Assembly: GCA_021835265.1 (NCBI GenBank)
Contig: JAKBQK010000424.1
Span: 1-14,415, forward strand
Length of the DNA: 14,415 nt
Reading direction: 5' to 3'
DNA from: Thermoplasmata archaeon
GTDB lineage: Archaea > Thermoplasmatota > Thermoplasmata > Thermoplasmatales > Thermoplasmataceae
Shown here: positions 7,159-14,332 of the stretch, in pieces
How the letters are laid out: each line of letters opens with the position of its first letter
Position numbering within the stretch: the stretch's first letter is position 1
Program-made: the position numbers and the translations under genes
The notes under the pieces: model-generated
What the model was told of the DNA's origin: nothing
The model's database searches: none
Seen by the model: only the letters and a program-made list of their open reading frames with translations

Positions 7159-8577
7159 CTAATCTGGCCCTTTCACGCTTTCTCTCTCCTTCAGTTTCCT
7201 TTCCACCTCAGCAGGATCGGTTTTAAGTGAATTTATTCCGATTGTTGCCGAAATTACTCCCGCCACAAGAGCAATTATAAACAGAAACATTGTGTTGCCA
7301 GAAAGTCCAATTGCGGTTATGATCGAGGCACCAAAAAAGCCGGCTATTACTGCTGTAGATTTGTTTATTGAGTACGTCCAGCCATTTGCGATTCCTCTAT
7401 ATTTACTCGCTACTCCTGGATTGACGACAGTAAAGAAAGACATGGGGCCAAGAAAGAGTAGGAAATTGATCAGAATTGCTGATGGCAGTACAATAGTGAG
7501 AGGAAGTAGTTTCCGTGTTTCGAGATATATCAATATGAAAAGTAACGCCATTATGAGGGATGAAGAAGTAGTGACATGCTTTATTCCTATAGCTCTTATG
7601 AGAAAACTAGAAAGTACAGCCCCGATGAGTGCAGCAGACCAGATAATTGTGTCATACAAGAGTGTAGTGTGGATGTTTGACGTTAAATGTAGACTTGCGA
7701 ATAGCAAGGGTGCATAAAATGAAAATCCCCAAAATACAAAGCCCACCAATATTGATTGACTCCAGCCGTGTACAAAATACCTGTTATACCCCAGTTTAAA
7801 TATTCTGCCTAAGTCCCCTATATTAACTGTCTTCTTCACACTCATATTGACATCTGGCACAGAGGATAAATCAACTCCGTATGCTTTCTTGATGACAGCC
7901 TTTGCATCCTTGAATCGACCCTTGTAGGCAAACCATAAAGCTGATTCAGGCACCAAAGTTCTTAGGAGCAAAATTATAAAGGCGAAAACGCCTCCTAGAA
8001 TCATTATAATTCTCCACAAGTAAATGCTAGAACCGATTAGTGATATTAGAATGAAAACGGCAAGTATTGCACCCAAGAACATAAGAGACCATATATATGC
8101 CCAGGCGGAAGAGTAATTGATCCTCTGTTTTCTTTCGGTGAACTCGAACAAGTAAACGAACCCTGTAGTCACATCTGCCCCCAGTGCAAATCCAAGGACA
8201 ACTCTGAAAGCAATAAACTCCTGCATATTCGCTGATGCAGCAGAAAGAATAGCCATAACCACGAAAAGAATCATGTTAGTTATGAACATCTTTTTTCTGC
8301 CGACTTTATCTGTTAGATAACCTCCAAAAACTCCACCGAATAGAGCCCCTATATTGACTGCAGCTACAGAGAGCCCCAACATGAAAGTGGTAGGATGAAA
8401 CGTATGGACATAGGAAAAGGTTACGATAGAGAATGATGAAAAATCCCAAGCATCAATGATCATCCCTGCTATAGCTAGGAACAATATTACCCGGCTCATC
8501 GTGTTTTTAGTAGAATAAATAAAGTCTACTATGCTGGCTTTGGCAGATTCAAAATCAATGTTATTTTGCGCCACCAT
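7159..8577 (-). CDS. MFS transporter, sugar or sugar-acid porter type
   Basis: Probably a proton-coupled importer in the cytoplasmic membrane with about 12 hydrophobic segments, 472 residues from the chosen start. The loop 2-3 signature GGYLTDKVGRKKMF is at 85-98. A TM4 arginine stretch FRVVLGFALGAD is at 124-135, and a PESALWFAYKGRFKDA segment (210-225) matches the PESPRWL motif of sugar and phosphate porters. The first TM has WDFSSFS (44-50) where such porters often carry an aspartate. The ATG at 8577 is preferred over a TTG at 8631 because a TATA-like box lies about 24-33 bases upstream, which suggests a leaderless transcript. As first gene of the operon it probably imports the sugar acid or lactone degraded by the enzymes behind it. 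The substrate is inferred from context only. Confidence 0.88.
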   Translation of the reverse strand: MVAQNNIDFESAKASIVDFIYSTKNTMSRVILFLAIAGMIIDAWDFSSFSIVTFSYVHTFHPTTFMLGLSVAAVNIGALFGGVFGGYLTDKVGRKKMFITNMILFVVMAILSAASANMQEFIAFRVVLGFALGADVTTGFVYLFEFTERKQRINYSSAWAYIWSLMFLGAILAVFILISLIGSSIYLWRIIMILGGVFAFIILLLRTLVPESALWFAYKGRFKDAKAVIKKAYGVDLSSVPDVNMSVKKTVNIGDLGRIFKLGYNRYFVHGWSQSILVGFVFWGFSFYAPLLFASLHLTSNIHTTLLYDTIIWSAALIGAVLSSFLIRAIGIKHVTTSSSLIMALLFILIYLETRKLLPLTIVLPSAILINFLLFLGPMSFFTVVNPGVASKYRGIANGWTYSINKSTAVIAGFFGASIITAIGLSGNTMFLFIIALVAGVISATIGINSLKTDPAEVERKLKERESVKGPD

Positions 8578-8600
8578 TATTTTGTAAAGAAAGGTTGCGA

Positions 8601-8610
8601 TACTAATATC
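8601..8610 (-). promoter_or_regulatory. TATA-like box of the catabolic operon
   Basis: On the minus strand this reads GATATTAGTA, 24-33 bases before the transporter ATG. That is where the TATA box of a leaderless archaeal transcript would sit. Confidence 0.4.
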
Positions 8611-8637
8611 TGACTGTACACAAGTTGACAATAATCA

Positions 8638-8645
8638 TTAAATAA
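8638..8645 (+). promoter_or_regulatory. TATA-like box of the ferredoxin-like operon
   Basis: TTAAATAA lies 21-28 bases before the ATG at 8666. There is no clear ribosome binding site in between, which fits a leaderless transcript. It faces away from the box at 8601-8610. Confidence 0.45.
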
Positions 8646-8647
8646 CG

Positions 8648-8661
8648 ATCAGACAATCAGA
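8648..8661. repeat. ATCAGA direct repeat at the divergent promoter
   Basis: Two copies of ATCAGA are separated by CA, directly between the TATA-like box and the start of the ferredoxin-like gene. A related core (TCTGA, opposite orientation) occurs at 8609-8613 beside the transporter box. The placement fits operator half-sites for a regulator of both operons, but the repeat is short and could be chance. Confidence 0.3.
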
Positions 8662-8665
8662 AACG

Positions 8666-9430
8666 ATGAGAATAGATCCTGATAAATGCACTGGTTGCGG
8701 AAATTGTATCTATTACTGTCCAATGGACGCGATATACATCGGGAAACCTAATAATAAAAAAATAGCGATAATAAATGACGAGGAATGCGTTGAATGTGGC
8801 CTCTGTCTTAGAATGATGAATGTGGAAGTAAAGTTGCCTATTCTAAGGAGAGAAGTTTGTCCTACTAGTGCTTTCTATCAAAACGAACTAACATATCCAA
8901 GAGTACTTCGGCAAACATTCAGTAATCCAACACTAATAAAAGAAGCAACAGAGGTAGCTGGGAGGGGCACGGAAGAAGTTAAAACGATTAATGTGACTCA
9001 CAGAGTGAAGGATGATGAGGTTGGCTTCAACATAGAGCTGGGTAGACCCGGAATAGGTACCAGGCTAGGAGAAATTGAAAAAATGACGGCGGTTCTAGCT
9101 AAAATAGGCGTGGAATTCGAGCCGAACAATCCTTTAACTTCTTTAATGAAGGATACAAAAAAAGGGTTATTAAGAGACGAAGTAAAGGGCGAGAAGGTTC
9201 TATCCGCAATAATCGAGTTCAAAACCACTCTAAACAAAGTTGGCACCATTCTGGACGCTATTTCCAAGGTTAAGCTCAACACCGTCTTCGTAATTGGAGT
9301 TTATTCTGTATGTGATAAAAATGGTTCTCCAATGGTTGAGAAATATATAAGGAACAACGGATACGAAGCATCATTTAATGGTAAGATCAATTTTGGTCTG
9401 TTACCGGAGATGGTAAGGGTGGTTTCATGA
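8666..9430 (+). CDS. Two-cluster [4Fe-4S] ferredoxin-like protein with unknown C-terminal domain
   Basis: A 254-residue protein. The N-terminal 70 residues form an 8Fe-type ferredoxin module: C8, C11, C14, C18 (CTGCGNCIYYCP), then C41, C44, C47 and, after an insertion, C65-P66. The remaining 190 residues have no motif I can name. They include GRPGIGTRLGEIEKM (127-140) and end with a short GLLPEMVRVV. It is likely a cytoplasmic electron-transfer or Fe-S-dependent protein. Its stop overlaps the next gene's start (ATGA at 9427-9430), so the pair is translationally coupled and probably works together. It is divergent from the pentonate operon across 88 bases, which hints at a metabolic link. Fe-S binding is well supported; function is unknown. 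Confidence 0.82.
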   Translation: MRIDPDKCTGCGNCIYYCPMDAIYIGKPNNKKIAIINDEECVECGLCLRMMNVEVKLPILRREVCPTSAFYQNELTYPRVLRQTFSNPTLIKEATEVAGRGTEEVKTINVTHRVKDDEVGFNIELGRPGIGTRLGEIEKMTAVLAKIGVEFEPNNPLTSLMKDTKKGLLRDEVKGEKVLSAIIEFKTTLNKVGTILDAISKVKLNTVFVIGVYSVCDKNGSPMVEKYIRNNGYEASFNGKINFGLLPEMVRVVS

Positions 9431-10104
9431 CTCATACACTTCACCGACGGGGTAAGAAAAAAAGCTATAAGAAGGACATAGTAATGCTTATAATGTCCTC
9501 AAAAGGGATTAATACCGACGGAAGTTCCAGATGGAAAAAAGAATTTTTTGACGTAGTACTCGAAAATGGTGCGATTAATATAGGGGAGGGAGTCAAGCTC
9601 TTTCTTCCTCTTGACAAATTGGAAAAAGACAAGCAATTTTATAATCAAATGAAGGACAAAATAACTGACAGGTCGAACCCTATGGCGGTATTCGATGATC
9701 CCGAAAAGGCAACTAAGGCTCTAAAAGAGTTAAAGGAATCCGGGAATCCGCTGTCATTTGTTATATCCAGTGACGTTGAGATTACAAGAAGCATACTTGC
9801 TCGCACCTCTATAAACCCCTCCGCCACCGAACTAAGAGTCATTAAAGAGCACGATCATGATGGTGTATTTGGGGAAACTTCCCTGTTACCCGAAGAAGAT
9901 ATCCTTGAAATTCATTCCCTATGTGGTCACGGCATGGTACCCTACTCCCTAATAAAGAGAGTGATGAACGACGTCAAGCTCGGAAGAATTTCATCTGAGG
10001 ATGGTTCGAAGATTCTTACTCGCCCCTGTTCTTGCGGCGTTTTCAACAAGAAAAGAACTGAAGAGGTGCTGGAACGAAGTAGGCTCAAGATTAATGAATT
10101 GTGA
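9427..10104 (+). CDS. Conserved-looking Cys/His-rich partner of the ferredoxin-like protein
   Basis: Function unknown, 225 residues, no signal peptide or membrane segment. A basic N-terminus (RRGKKKSYKK, 7-16) precedes an alpha/beta-looking body. The most distinctive part is the C-terminus: HSLCGHGMV (163-171) and, thirty residues on, RPCSCGVFN (199-207). C166, H168, C201 and C203 look like ligands for a metal or Fe-S cluster. I recall similar CGHG...C.CGxFN proteins paired with ferredoxins, but no established activity. The start overlaps the upstream stop by ATGA, so it is co-translated with the ferredoxin-like protein. It ends 15 bases from the convergent regulator gene, and no strong terminator is visible between them. 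Confidence 0.75.
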   Translation: MTHTLHRRGKKKSYKKDIVMLIMSSKGINTDGSSRWKKEFFDVVLENGAINIGEGVKLFLPLDKLEKDKQFYNQMKDKITDRSNPMAVFDDPEKATKALKELKESGNPLSFVISSDVEITRSILARTSINPSATELRVIKEHDHDGVFGETSLLPEEDILEIHSLCGHGMVPYSLIKRVMNDVKLGRISSEDGSKILTRPCSCGVFNKKRTEEVLERSRLKINEL

Positions 10105-10119
10105 TAAGGTTTAAACGTC

Positions 10120-10875
10120 TCAGTACTGGTCGTAATTTTGTAGAAGTTTGACAATTGAGGACATTACCTTTATTTCTGCCCTTTTTAATTCGTGCGAAAC
10201 AAAGCTTTTTGATTTTTTTACATCACTGGCTATATCCCGCAGCTTAATATTTCTGTTTTCCCGATAGTAATTATGGGTGAATGCGTAGATAAGAATTTCC
10301 TTTTCTCCTCTGGATAACCTGCCATAAATGTCACTGATAACACTCATAGCAAGTTCATCCCTATTGGCCAAATCTATAGCCGGGATTTTCTTAATATCCA
10401 AATTCACAATTTTTGTATGTTGGAGTTTACTTAAATCCTTGATAAATACCTCGCCATTTTCTTCATCTTCGCAAATAAAATGCCATTCTTCCGACCCCTC
10501 TGAGACTAAGGAAGGATATACTCTCAGACATTTTTTTAACGAGGTAACATACGACGACTTCAACTCAGTAAAAGGGGTATTAATCCTTATAACCATATTC
10601 TTTCCATCAGTTCTTAGCAGTTCAAGATTTTCTTGTTTTATGTAACCCTCATTGATTGATTTATTAACGTAAGTTGCTGGGGCCATGTTATCTAGACTCC
10701 TTATTTCAGTTGTCACACTTTGGTACCTTTTATTGTCATTCTTTCTTACATCCTCGTTAACGGGTAATAATTGTAAAGGGAATTCTTCGGATAATTTTGT
10801 TAAGAGACAGTCATCTTGCTGAAAAATAACTTCTATGAGTTTAGGACCGGAATATTCAATGTTGTTGTACATCAT
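10120..10875 (-). CDS. HTH_10 (bacterio-opsin-activator-like) transcriptional regulator
   Basis: Archaeal transcription regulator of 251 residues. The C-terminus matches the HTH_10 domain: LSRGEKEILIYAFTHNYY (187-204) followed by IKLRDIASDVKKSKSFVSHE (210-229), a helix-turn-helix whose recognition helix carries SKSFVSHELKRAE. The N-terminal 180 residues are probably a ligand- or signal-sensing domain with no motif I can name. The start has two adjacent ATG codons (10875 and 10872), and either may be used. It is a single gene, convergent with the ferredoxin-like pair, and a candidate regulator of the divergent promoters near 8600. That regulatory link is inference from proximity only. Confidence 0.85.
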   Translation of the reverse strand: MMYNNIEYSGPKLIEVIFQQDDCLLTKLSEEFPLQLLPVNEDVRKNDNKRYQSVTTEIRSLDNMAPATYVNKSINEGYIKQENLELLRTDGKNMVIRINTPFTELKSSYVTSLKKCLRVYPSLVSEGSEEWHFICEDEENGEVFIKDLSKLQHTKIVNLDIKKIPAIDLANRDELAMSVISDIYGRLSRGEKEILIYAFTHNYYRENRNIKLRDIASDVKKSKSFVSHELKRAEIKVMSSIVKLLQNYDQY

Positions 10876-10977
10876 AATTAAACTGTCGTTGTTATTCTAT
10901 TACTTCATATTAATTTTTTTTTATTTTTCGTTCTGCGTATAAAGTAAAATAAAGTTTCTTAAGTATAATAAAACAAG

Positions 10978-11163
10978 TTACAAAATTTCCATTAACTGGT
11001 AACTTTTCAATTCTGCATAATATGTAGTTCCTATTCTTTCATTAACCACTCCCAGTCTGTCAGACGAGTTTATTGGGTGCACCACACTAGACTGACCAGT
11101 TACCTTGTTGAAAAATATAAATGGATTCCTTCTAATGCCAGCAACTCTCAATTTATTTCGCAT
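10978..11163 (-). CDS. Possible small protein of 61 residues
   Basis: A short ORF whose product is basic at the N-terminus (MRNKLRVAGIRRNPF) and mixed thereafter. I see no known motif. A TATA-like GTATAGTTAG on the minus strand (11181-11190) lies 18-27 bases before the ATG, and T-rich runs follow the stop, so a leaderless small gene is possible. It could equally be the tail of a decayed gene. The rest of 10876-11318 is AT-rich spacer. Confidence 0.3.
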   Translation of the reverse strand: MRNKLRVAGIRRNPFIFFNKVTGQSSVVHPINSSDRLGVVNERIGTTYYAELKSYQLMEIL

Positions 11164-11244
11164 ACTCGCATAGTTCTATCCTAACTATACCAGTAACACG
11201 GAACAGCATAGAGTGGTCATCATGTAAAATATAAAATGAGAACC

Positions 11245-11275
11245 ATAAATATTAAAAATAAAGCGAAAAATTACC
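11245..11275 (-). terminator. T-rich terminator region after the HerA-like gene
   Basis: On the minus strand, after the ATPase stop at 11319, there are two T5 runs (11266-11270 and 11254-11258) in a T-rich stretch. Archaeal transcription commonly ends at such oligo-T tracts without a hairpin. Confidence 0.35.
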
Positions 11276-11318
11276 AATCCTTTCAAGATTATTAAATGGA
11301 CTTCACAGTTAGAACAAC

Positions 11319-12806
11319 CTATACCTTCTTTTCTCTTTGGGCGTGTTCTTCACCAGACAAGTTTATTTGCCATAACTCCTTTGGTGTAAGAATAGAAACT
11401 TCCTCTATTTCTCGGTATTTGCTTTTGAGATCTTGGCTTGGTGTTACTATGATTACGCTGTAACCATTTTTTTTCTGGTCTTCTATCCTCTTCTTCACCT
11501 TCTCCAGATTCTCCCCTCTTTTGTCTCCCATCTCAATTTCAACCGAAATCTTCCCTGCTATGATGTCTGGATAGCTCTCACCACGGAACATCACCCTGCA
11601 ATCTGTTCCCTTCCGTGTCAAAATAGCTGCCACCATTGAAACAACAAAATTATGAGCATCGTACGTCCCAGCCATGCAATAATAAGTTGCTTCAGTATCA
11701 GCCACGTATACTCTATTGTTCGCGAATTTCACATAATCCAGTTTAAAAGATGTTATCTTCCCCTGCCTCATCAACCTGTCTATTGGACCATTTGTTGCCG
11801 TTAAATTGAATCTGATCGTGTTCACGTCCTCCCCTGTCTTTTCGGTAATTTTCTTTGCAATCTCCTGAGCATTTCTTGGTTCCGACAGCTGTTCGAGAAC
11901 TACCTGCTCCATTGTTAAATTTGCTCTGTCTGGTCCTTCCATATCTGCCTCTTTTATGATAGCTCCCGCTTCTTCCGACATACCATCAGGTTTCCATTCG
12001 TTGACCCCATAGAGCGCAGGTCTTGGGTTTTTAAGTTTAAAAATGTATATTCCATTCTCTGAAGCATACTGGGCCAAGTCAACGAATTCATAAGGGTAGA
12101 GCCTCTGAACAATCCACTGGAATTCTTGCGATAAGGATCTGGCAGCCTGTAGGTCGTCCATTTCGGTCAGTCGAAAAGTGAACTGAATCCCAGCGTTTCC
12201 ACGTATATTCTCCAGGTCAGTCAATTTCTGGGTGGCCAATAGGAATGCACCTCTCGATCTTATGAGAGCCGCCAGTTCTTTGACAATGGTTCTTCTGCTC
12301 TTGAGGAATAGATGACCTTCATCAACGAAAAGCATAGTTCCCTCCCTTGTACCATCTAGGATTTTGTTGTAGAGACTGCGCAAAAGATATTCCGCGAAGA
12401 ACGTGAACGCGGACTCATTCAACTGACTGAAGTCTATAACAACTTCCTCCGGTAGATCATAACTGAATATCCGCTCATTGTAAACCGAGTCCAACTTCGC
12501 TCTGATGTCATTCAAAGTTCCCATGAGTATGTAGTTCCTCTGATTCCTCTTTATTCTCCGTTCAACTTCGTCCAGGAACTCTTGCCAGTTACTGCAGTTC
12601 TTCACTATGTCTCTCACTACGGGTTCTATCGCCGAGGCAGTTATGCCTTCTCTCTCTACTCCAAACGCGACCAGCCAAGCCTGGGTGAATGCCTCAGGGT
12701 CACTGAATACGTCTGGGCTGTACTTCTTCAGGAAAAGAACAGGGTAACCTAGCCTATTGAATTCGTCGCTGCCCTTATAGCTAAAGATTATTTTCTTATC
12801 TATCAT
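11319..12806 (-). CDS. HerA/FtsK-superfamily ATPase lacking the Walker A half, with C-terminal nuclease-like domain
   Basis: 495 residues from the ATG at 12806. It starts in the middle of a HerA/VirB4-like ATPase fold: IIFSYKGSDE and LGYPV correspond to the strand after the P-loop. The helical insert is present, then Walker B TMLFVDEGHLFL with D162-E163, sensor glutamine Q193 in ATQK, and R212 in FTFRL as a possible arginine finger. A winged-helix segment (about 300-352) follows. The C-terminus is nuclease-like: YPD with D414, then VEIE with E423 and E425, where nucleases usually have ExK. No P-loop is visible upstream in any frame before the divergent gene, so the protein is 5'-truncated or split and probably cannot hydrolyse ATP alone. 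It may be a remnant of a conjugation- or defence-type ATPase. The longer frame to 12851 adds only a hydrophobic 15-residue stretch. Confidence 0.7.
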   Translation of the reverse strand: MIDKKIIFSYKGSDEFNRLGYPVLFLKKYSPDVFSDPEAFTQAWLVAFGVEREGITASAIEPVVRDIVKNCSNWQEFLDEVERRIKRNQRNYILMGTLNDIRAKLDSVYNERIFSYDLPEEVVIDFSQLNESAFTFFAEYLLRSLYNKILDGTREGTMLFVDEGHLFLKSRRTIVKELAALIRSRGAFLLATQKLTDLENIRGNAGIQFTFRLTEMDDLQAARSLSQEFQWIVQRLYPYEFVDLAQYASENGIYIFKLKNPRPALYGVNEWKPDGMSEEAGAIIKEADMEGPDRANLTMEQVVLEQLSEPRNAQEIAKKITEKTGEDVNTIRFNLTATNGPIDRLMRQGKITSFKLDYVKFANNRVYVADTEATYYCMAGTYDAHNFVVSMVAAILTRKGTDCRVMFRGESYPDIIAGKISVEIEMGDKRGENLEKVKKRIEDQKKNGYSVIIVTPSQDLKSKYREIEEVSILTPKELWQINLSGEEHAQREKKV

Positions 12807-12883
12807 CGATATTTCTAACGGTAATATTATTATTAACAATGATATTAACATATTTTTTGCTTGTGATACGGAGAGAAAAATAC

Positions 12884-12891
12884 AAATATAA
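12884..12891 (+). promoter_or_regulatory. TATA-like box of the right-hand operon
   Basis: AAATATAA lies about 40 bases before the ATG at 12930. It would place the transcript start near 12912, leaving a short leader that contains the ribosome binding site. Confidence 0.35.
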
Positions 12892-12918
12892 GATTATAAT
12901 GTACTGAATAGTAATATC

Positions 12919-12926
12919 GAGGTGAT
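12919..12926 (+). promoter_or_regulatory. Strong ribosome binding site (GAGGTGAT)
   Basis: Eight bases match the full archaeal anti-Shine-Dalgarno consensus just before the ATG at 12930, fixing that start. Confidence 0.7.
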
Positions 12927-12929
12927 ATA

Positions 12930-13373
12930 ATGAGTGATAAAGATTTGCAAGAAAGAATAAGGAGTGAAATGGTGGCTAATTACTCGAACGCACTCGAAAG
13001 AAACTTTGAGGTCGCTAAGCAAATGATAAAAATTACAAGTGAGGGCAAGGTTGATGTATTGGTGAAGGATAAATTATCTTCAAGAGATAATATTGTTCTC
13101 TACCTAATAGGAAAGAGATATGCGCATACAGCTAGTTTGGCTCCGTCTGAGTACGTGACAATCGAAGAGCTTCTGAATGAGCTTGGGATGAAAGAAGGTA
13201 CATTATTTCCTACCCTCAAGCTATTAAGGGAAGAGAATGTAATAGAATACGGACCAAAAGAAGGCAAATTAGTTACGCACGCGGTATCATTAAACATGGT
13301 AGAAACCGAGCTTAAAGCAATAATGGCGAGGCTAAGGAAAAGTGGATGGCCAGTAAGTAGCCACCAGGAGTAA
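12930..13373 (+). CDS. Winged-helix DNA-binding-like protein
   Basis: 147 residues, first gene of the right-hand operon. The central part (about 48-128) looks like a winged helix: KDKLSSRDNIVLYLIGKRYA (47-66), then TIEELLNELG (77-86) and the probable recognition helix KEGTLFPTLKLLREENVI (88-105), followed by a basic wing with KEGKLVTHAV (110-119). Similar domains recur in small archaeal regulators and plasmid proteins. The N-terminal 45 residues are helical and charged. The start is fixed by a strong ribosome binding site. It is divergent from the HerA-like gene with a shared spacer of about 120 bases, so it might control both. DNA binding is inferred; targets are unknown. Confidence 0.75.
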   Translation: MSDKDLQERIRSEMVANYSNALERNFEVAKQMIKITSEGKVDVLVKDKLSSRDNIVLYLIGKRYAHTASLAPSEYVTIEELLNELGMKEGTLFPTLKLLREENVIEYGPKEGKLVTHAVSLNMVETELKAIMARLRKSGWPVSSHQE

Positions 13374-13387
13374 TGGAGGTTGTAATT

Positions 13388-13855
13388 ATGGATGAAGAAG
13401 TAAGATTGCGGTTCGAAGCCCTAGAAAAGCGTGTAGAAAATCTAGAAAAGAGGATCATAGAACCAACTACTTTGAGAGATACAACTACAAATAAAAGACA
13501 ATCAATGAGAGAGTTTTTCAATGATTTTAATCCAAAGAGCAATATTGATAAAGTGCTCGCAATTGGATATCATAAGGAGACAATACAGCACATCACACCT
13601 TTTACAGCAAAAGACATAGAAGACGGGTTTCATGAAGCTGGAGAGCATGCACCAGATAACGTTAATCTTCCAATTTTTAACAATGTACAAAAGGGATTTT
13701 TCATGGAATTTAAAAATACTGGATCAAAGCTTAAAAGTTGGGAGCTAACTAGTACTGGAACAGAGGAAGTAAAGAACCGTTTGGCTGCCAATAAGCAAGT
13801 AATACCAGAAGTAGACAAAGACTCTGTGAGATCTGGAGATGATAAGGATGAATGA
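13388..13855 (+). CDS. Small coiled-coil plus helical/winged domain protein, paralogue A
   Basis: 155 residues, function unknown. An N-terminal coiled coil (about 5-25, LRFEALEKRVENLEKRI) suggests dimerisation. The middle domain runs from REFFNDF (41-47) through IDKVLAIGY (53-61) and FTAKDIEDGFHEAGEHAPDN (72-91) to LTSTG (120-124), a layout like a winged helix. It ends in an acidic tail (GDDKDE). The start at 13388 is chosen over an in-frame ATG at 13373 because GGAGGT (13375-13380) sits seven bases before it and the earlier ATG overlaps the previous stop. It is the neighbour and clear relative of the next gene. Confidence 0.75.
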   Translation: MDEEVRLRFEALEKRVENLEKRIIEPTTLRDTTTNKRQSMREFFNDFNPKSNIDKVLAIGYHKETIQHITPFTAKDIEDGFHEAGEHAPDNVNLPIFNNVQKGFFMEFKNTGSKLKSWELTSTGTEEVKNRLAANKQVIPEVDKDSVRSGDDKDE

Positions 13856-14309
13856 TGATGAAAGAGATGCGAAGATCGTCGAATTAGAAGCACGAATCAA
13901 GGTGCTAGAAAGTTACCACAGCAACGCGTCCCCTAAACAAAGCGAAACCAAAGAGACGTTATATGATTTCTTAGGGTTGCCTTCTATTAAGAGTTACTAC
14001 GATAAGGCATTGGCCATTGTCTTCTATCTAGAATTTAAACAAAATAAATCTGCAGTAACTAGAGAGGATGTAAAGCAAGGTTTTATTGATGCCAGAGAAA
14101 ACCCACCCAAGAACTTCTCAGATCTCTTTTATAGGAATTTTAAGCAGGTTTACTTAATACCAGGTAATCCTTTGGAAGATGGCACGGAAACAATCAAGAT
14201 AACTAGAGAGGGAATAGCGCGAATAGAAAAACTAATAAAAGAATCTAAACCAGAAGTCCCTAAAGAACAAAGAGAAAGTGACGATAAAAAGCAAACAACA
14301 TTGGGCTAA
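13848..14309 (+). CDS. Small coiled-coil plus helical/winged domain protein, paralogue B
   Basis: 153 residues, function unknown. It has the same architecture as the preceding gene: a coiled coil (about 6-22, IVELEARIKVLES), then LYDFL (38-42), YDKALAIVFYLE (51-62), VTREDVKQGFIDARENPPKN (70-89) and ITREG (118-122). Both share DKxLAI, TxxDxxxGFxxAxExxPxN and a TxxG end, which indicates tandem duplication followed by strong divergence. The tail is highly charged. The start at 13848 is preferred over 13839 because GGAGAT at 13835-13840 is well spaced for it. It overlaps the previous gene by eight bases, so translation is coupled. Confidence 0.75.
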   Translation: MNDDERDAKIVELEARIKVLESYHSNASPKQSETKETLYDFLGLPSIKSYYDKALAIVFYLEFKQNKSAVTREDVKQGFIDARENPPKNFSDLFYRNFKQVYLIPGNPLEDGTETIKITREGIARIEKLIKESKPEVPKEQRESDDKKQTTLG

Positions 14310-14320
14310 TTAATTCTAAA

Positions 14321-14326
14321 AGAGGT
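14321..14326 (+). promoter_or_regulatory. Ribosome binding site for a TTG-started gene
   Basis: AGAGGT lies six bases before a TTG at 14333 that opens a frame without stops to the window end. It is the main reason for calling that partial gene. Confidence 0.4.
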
Positions 14327-14332
14327 TATTCG

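Noticed and set aside
7292..7717. 141-codon ORF opposite the MFS transporter
   Set aside because: Complement of membrane-segment codons; no independent support.
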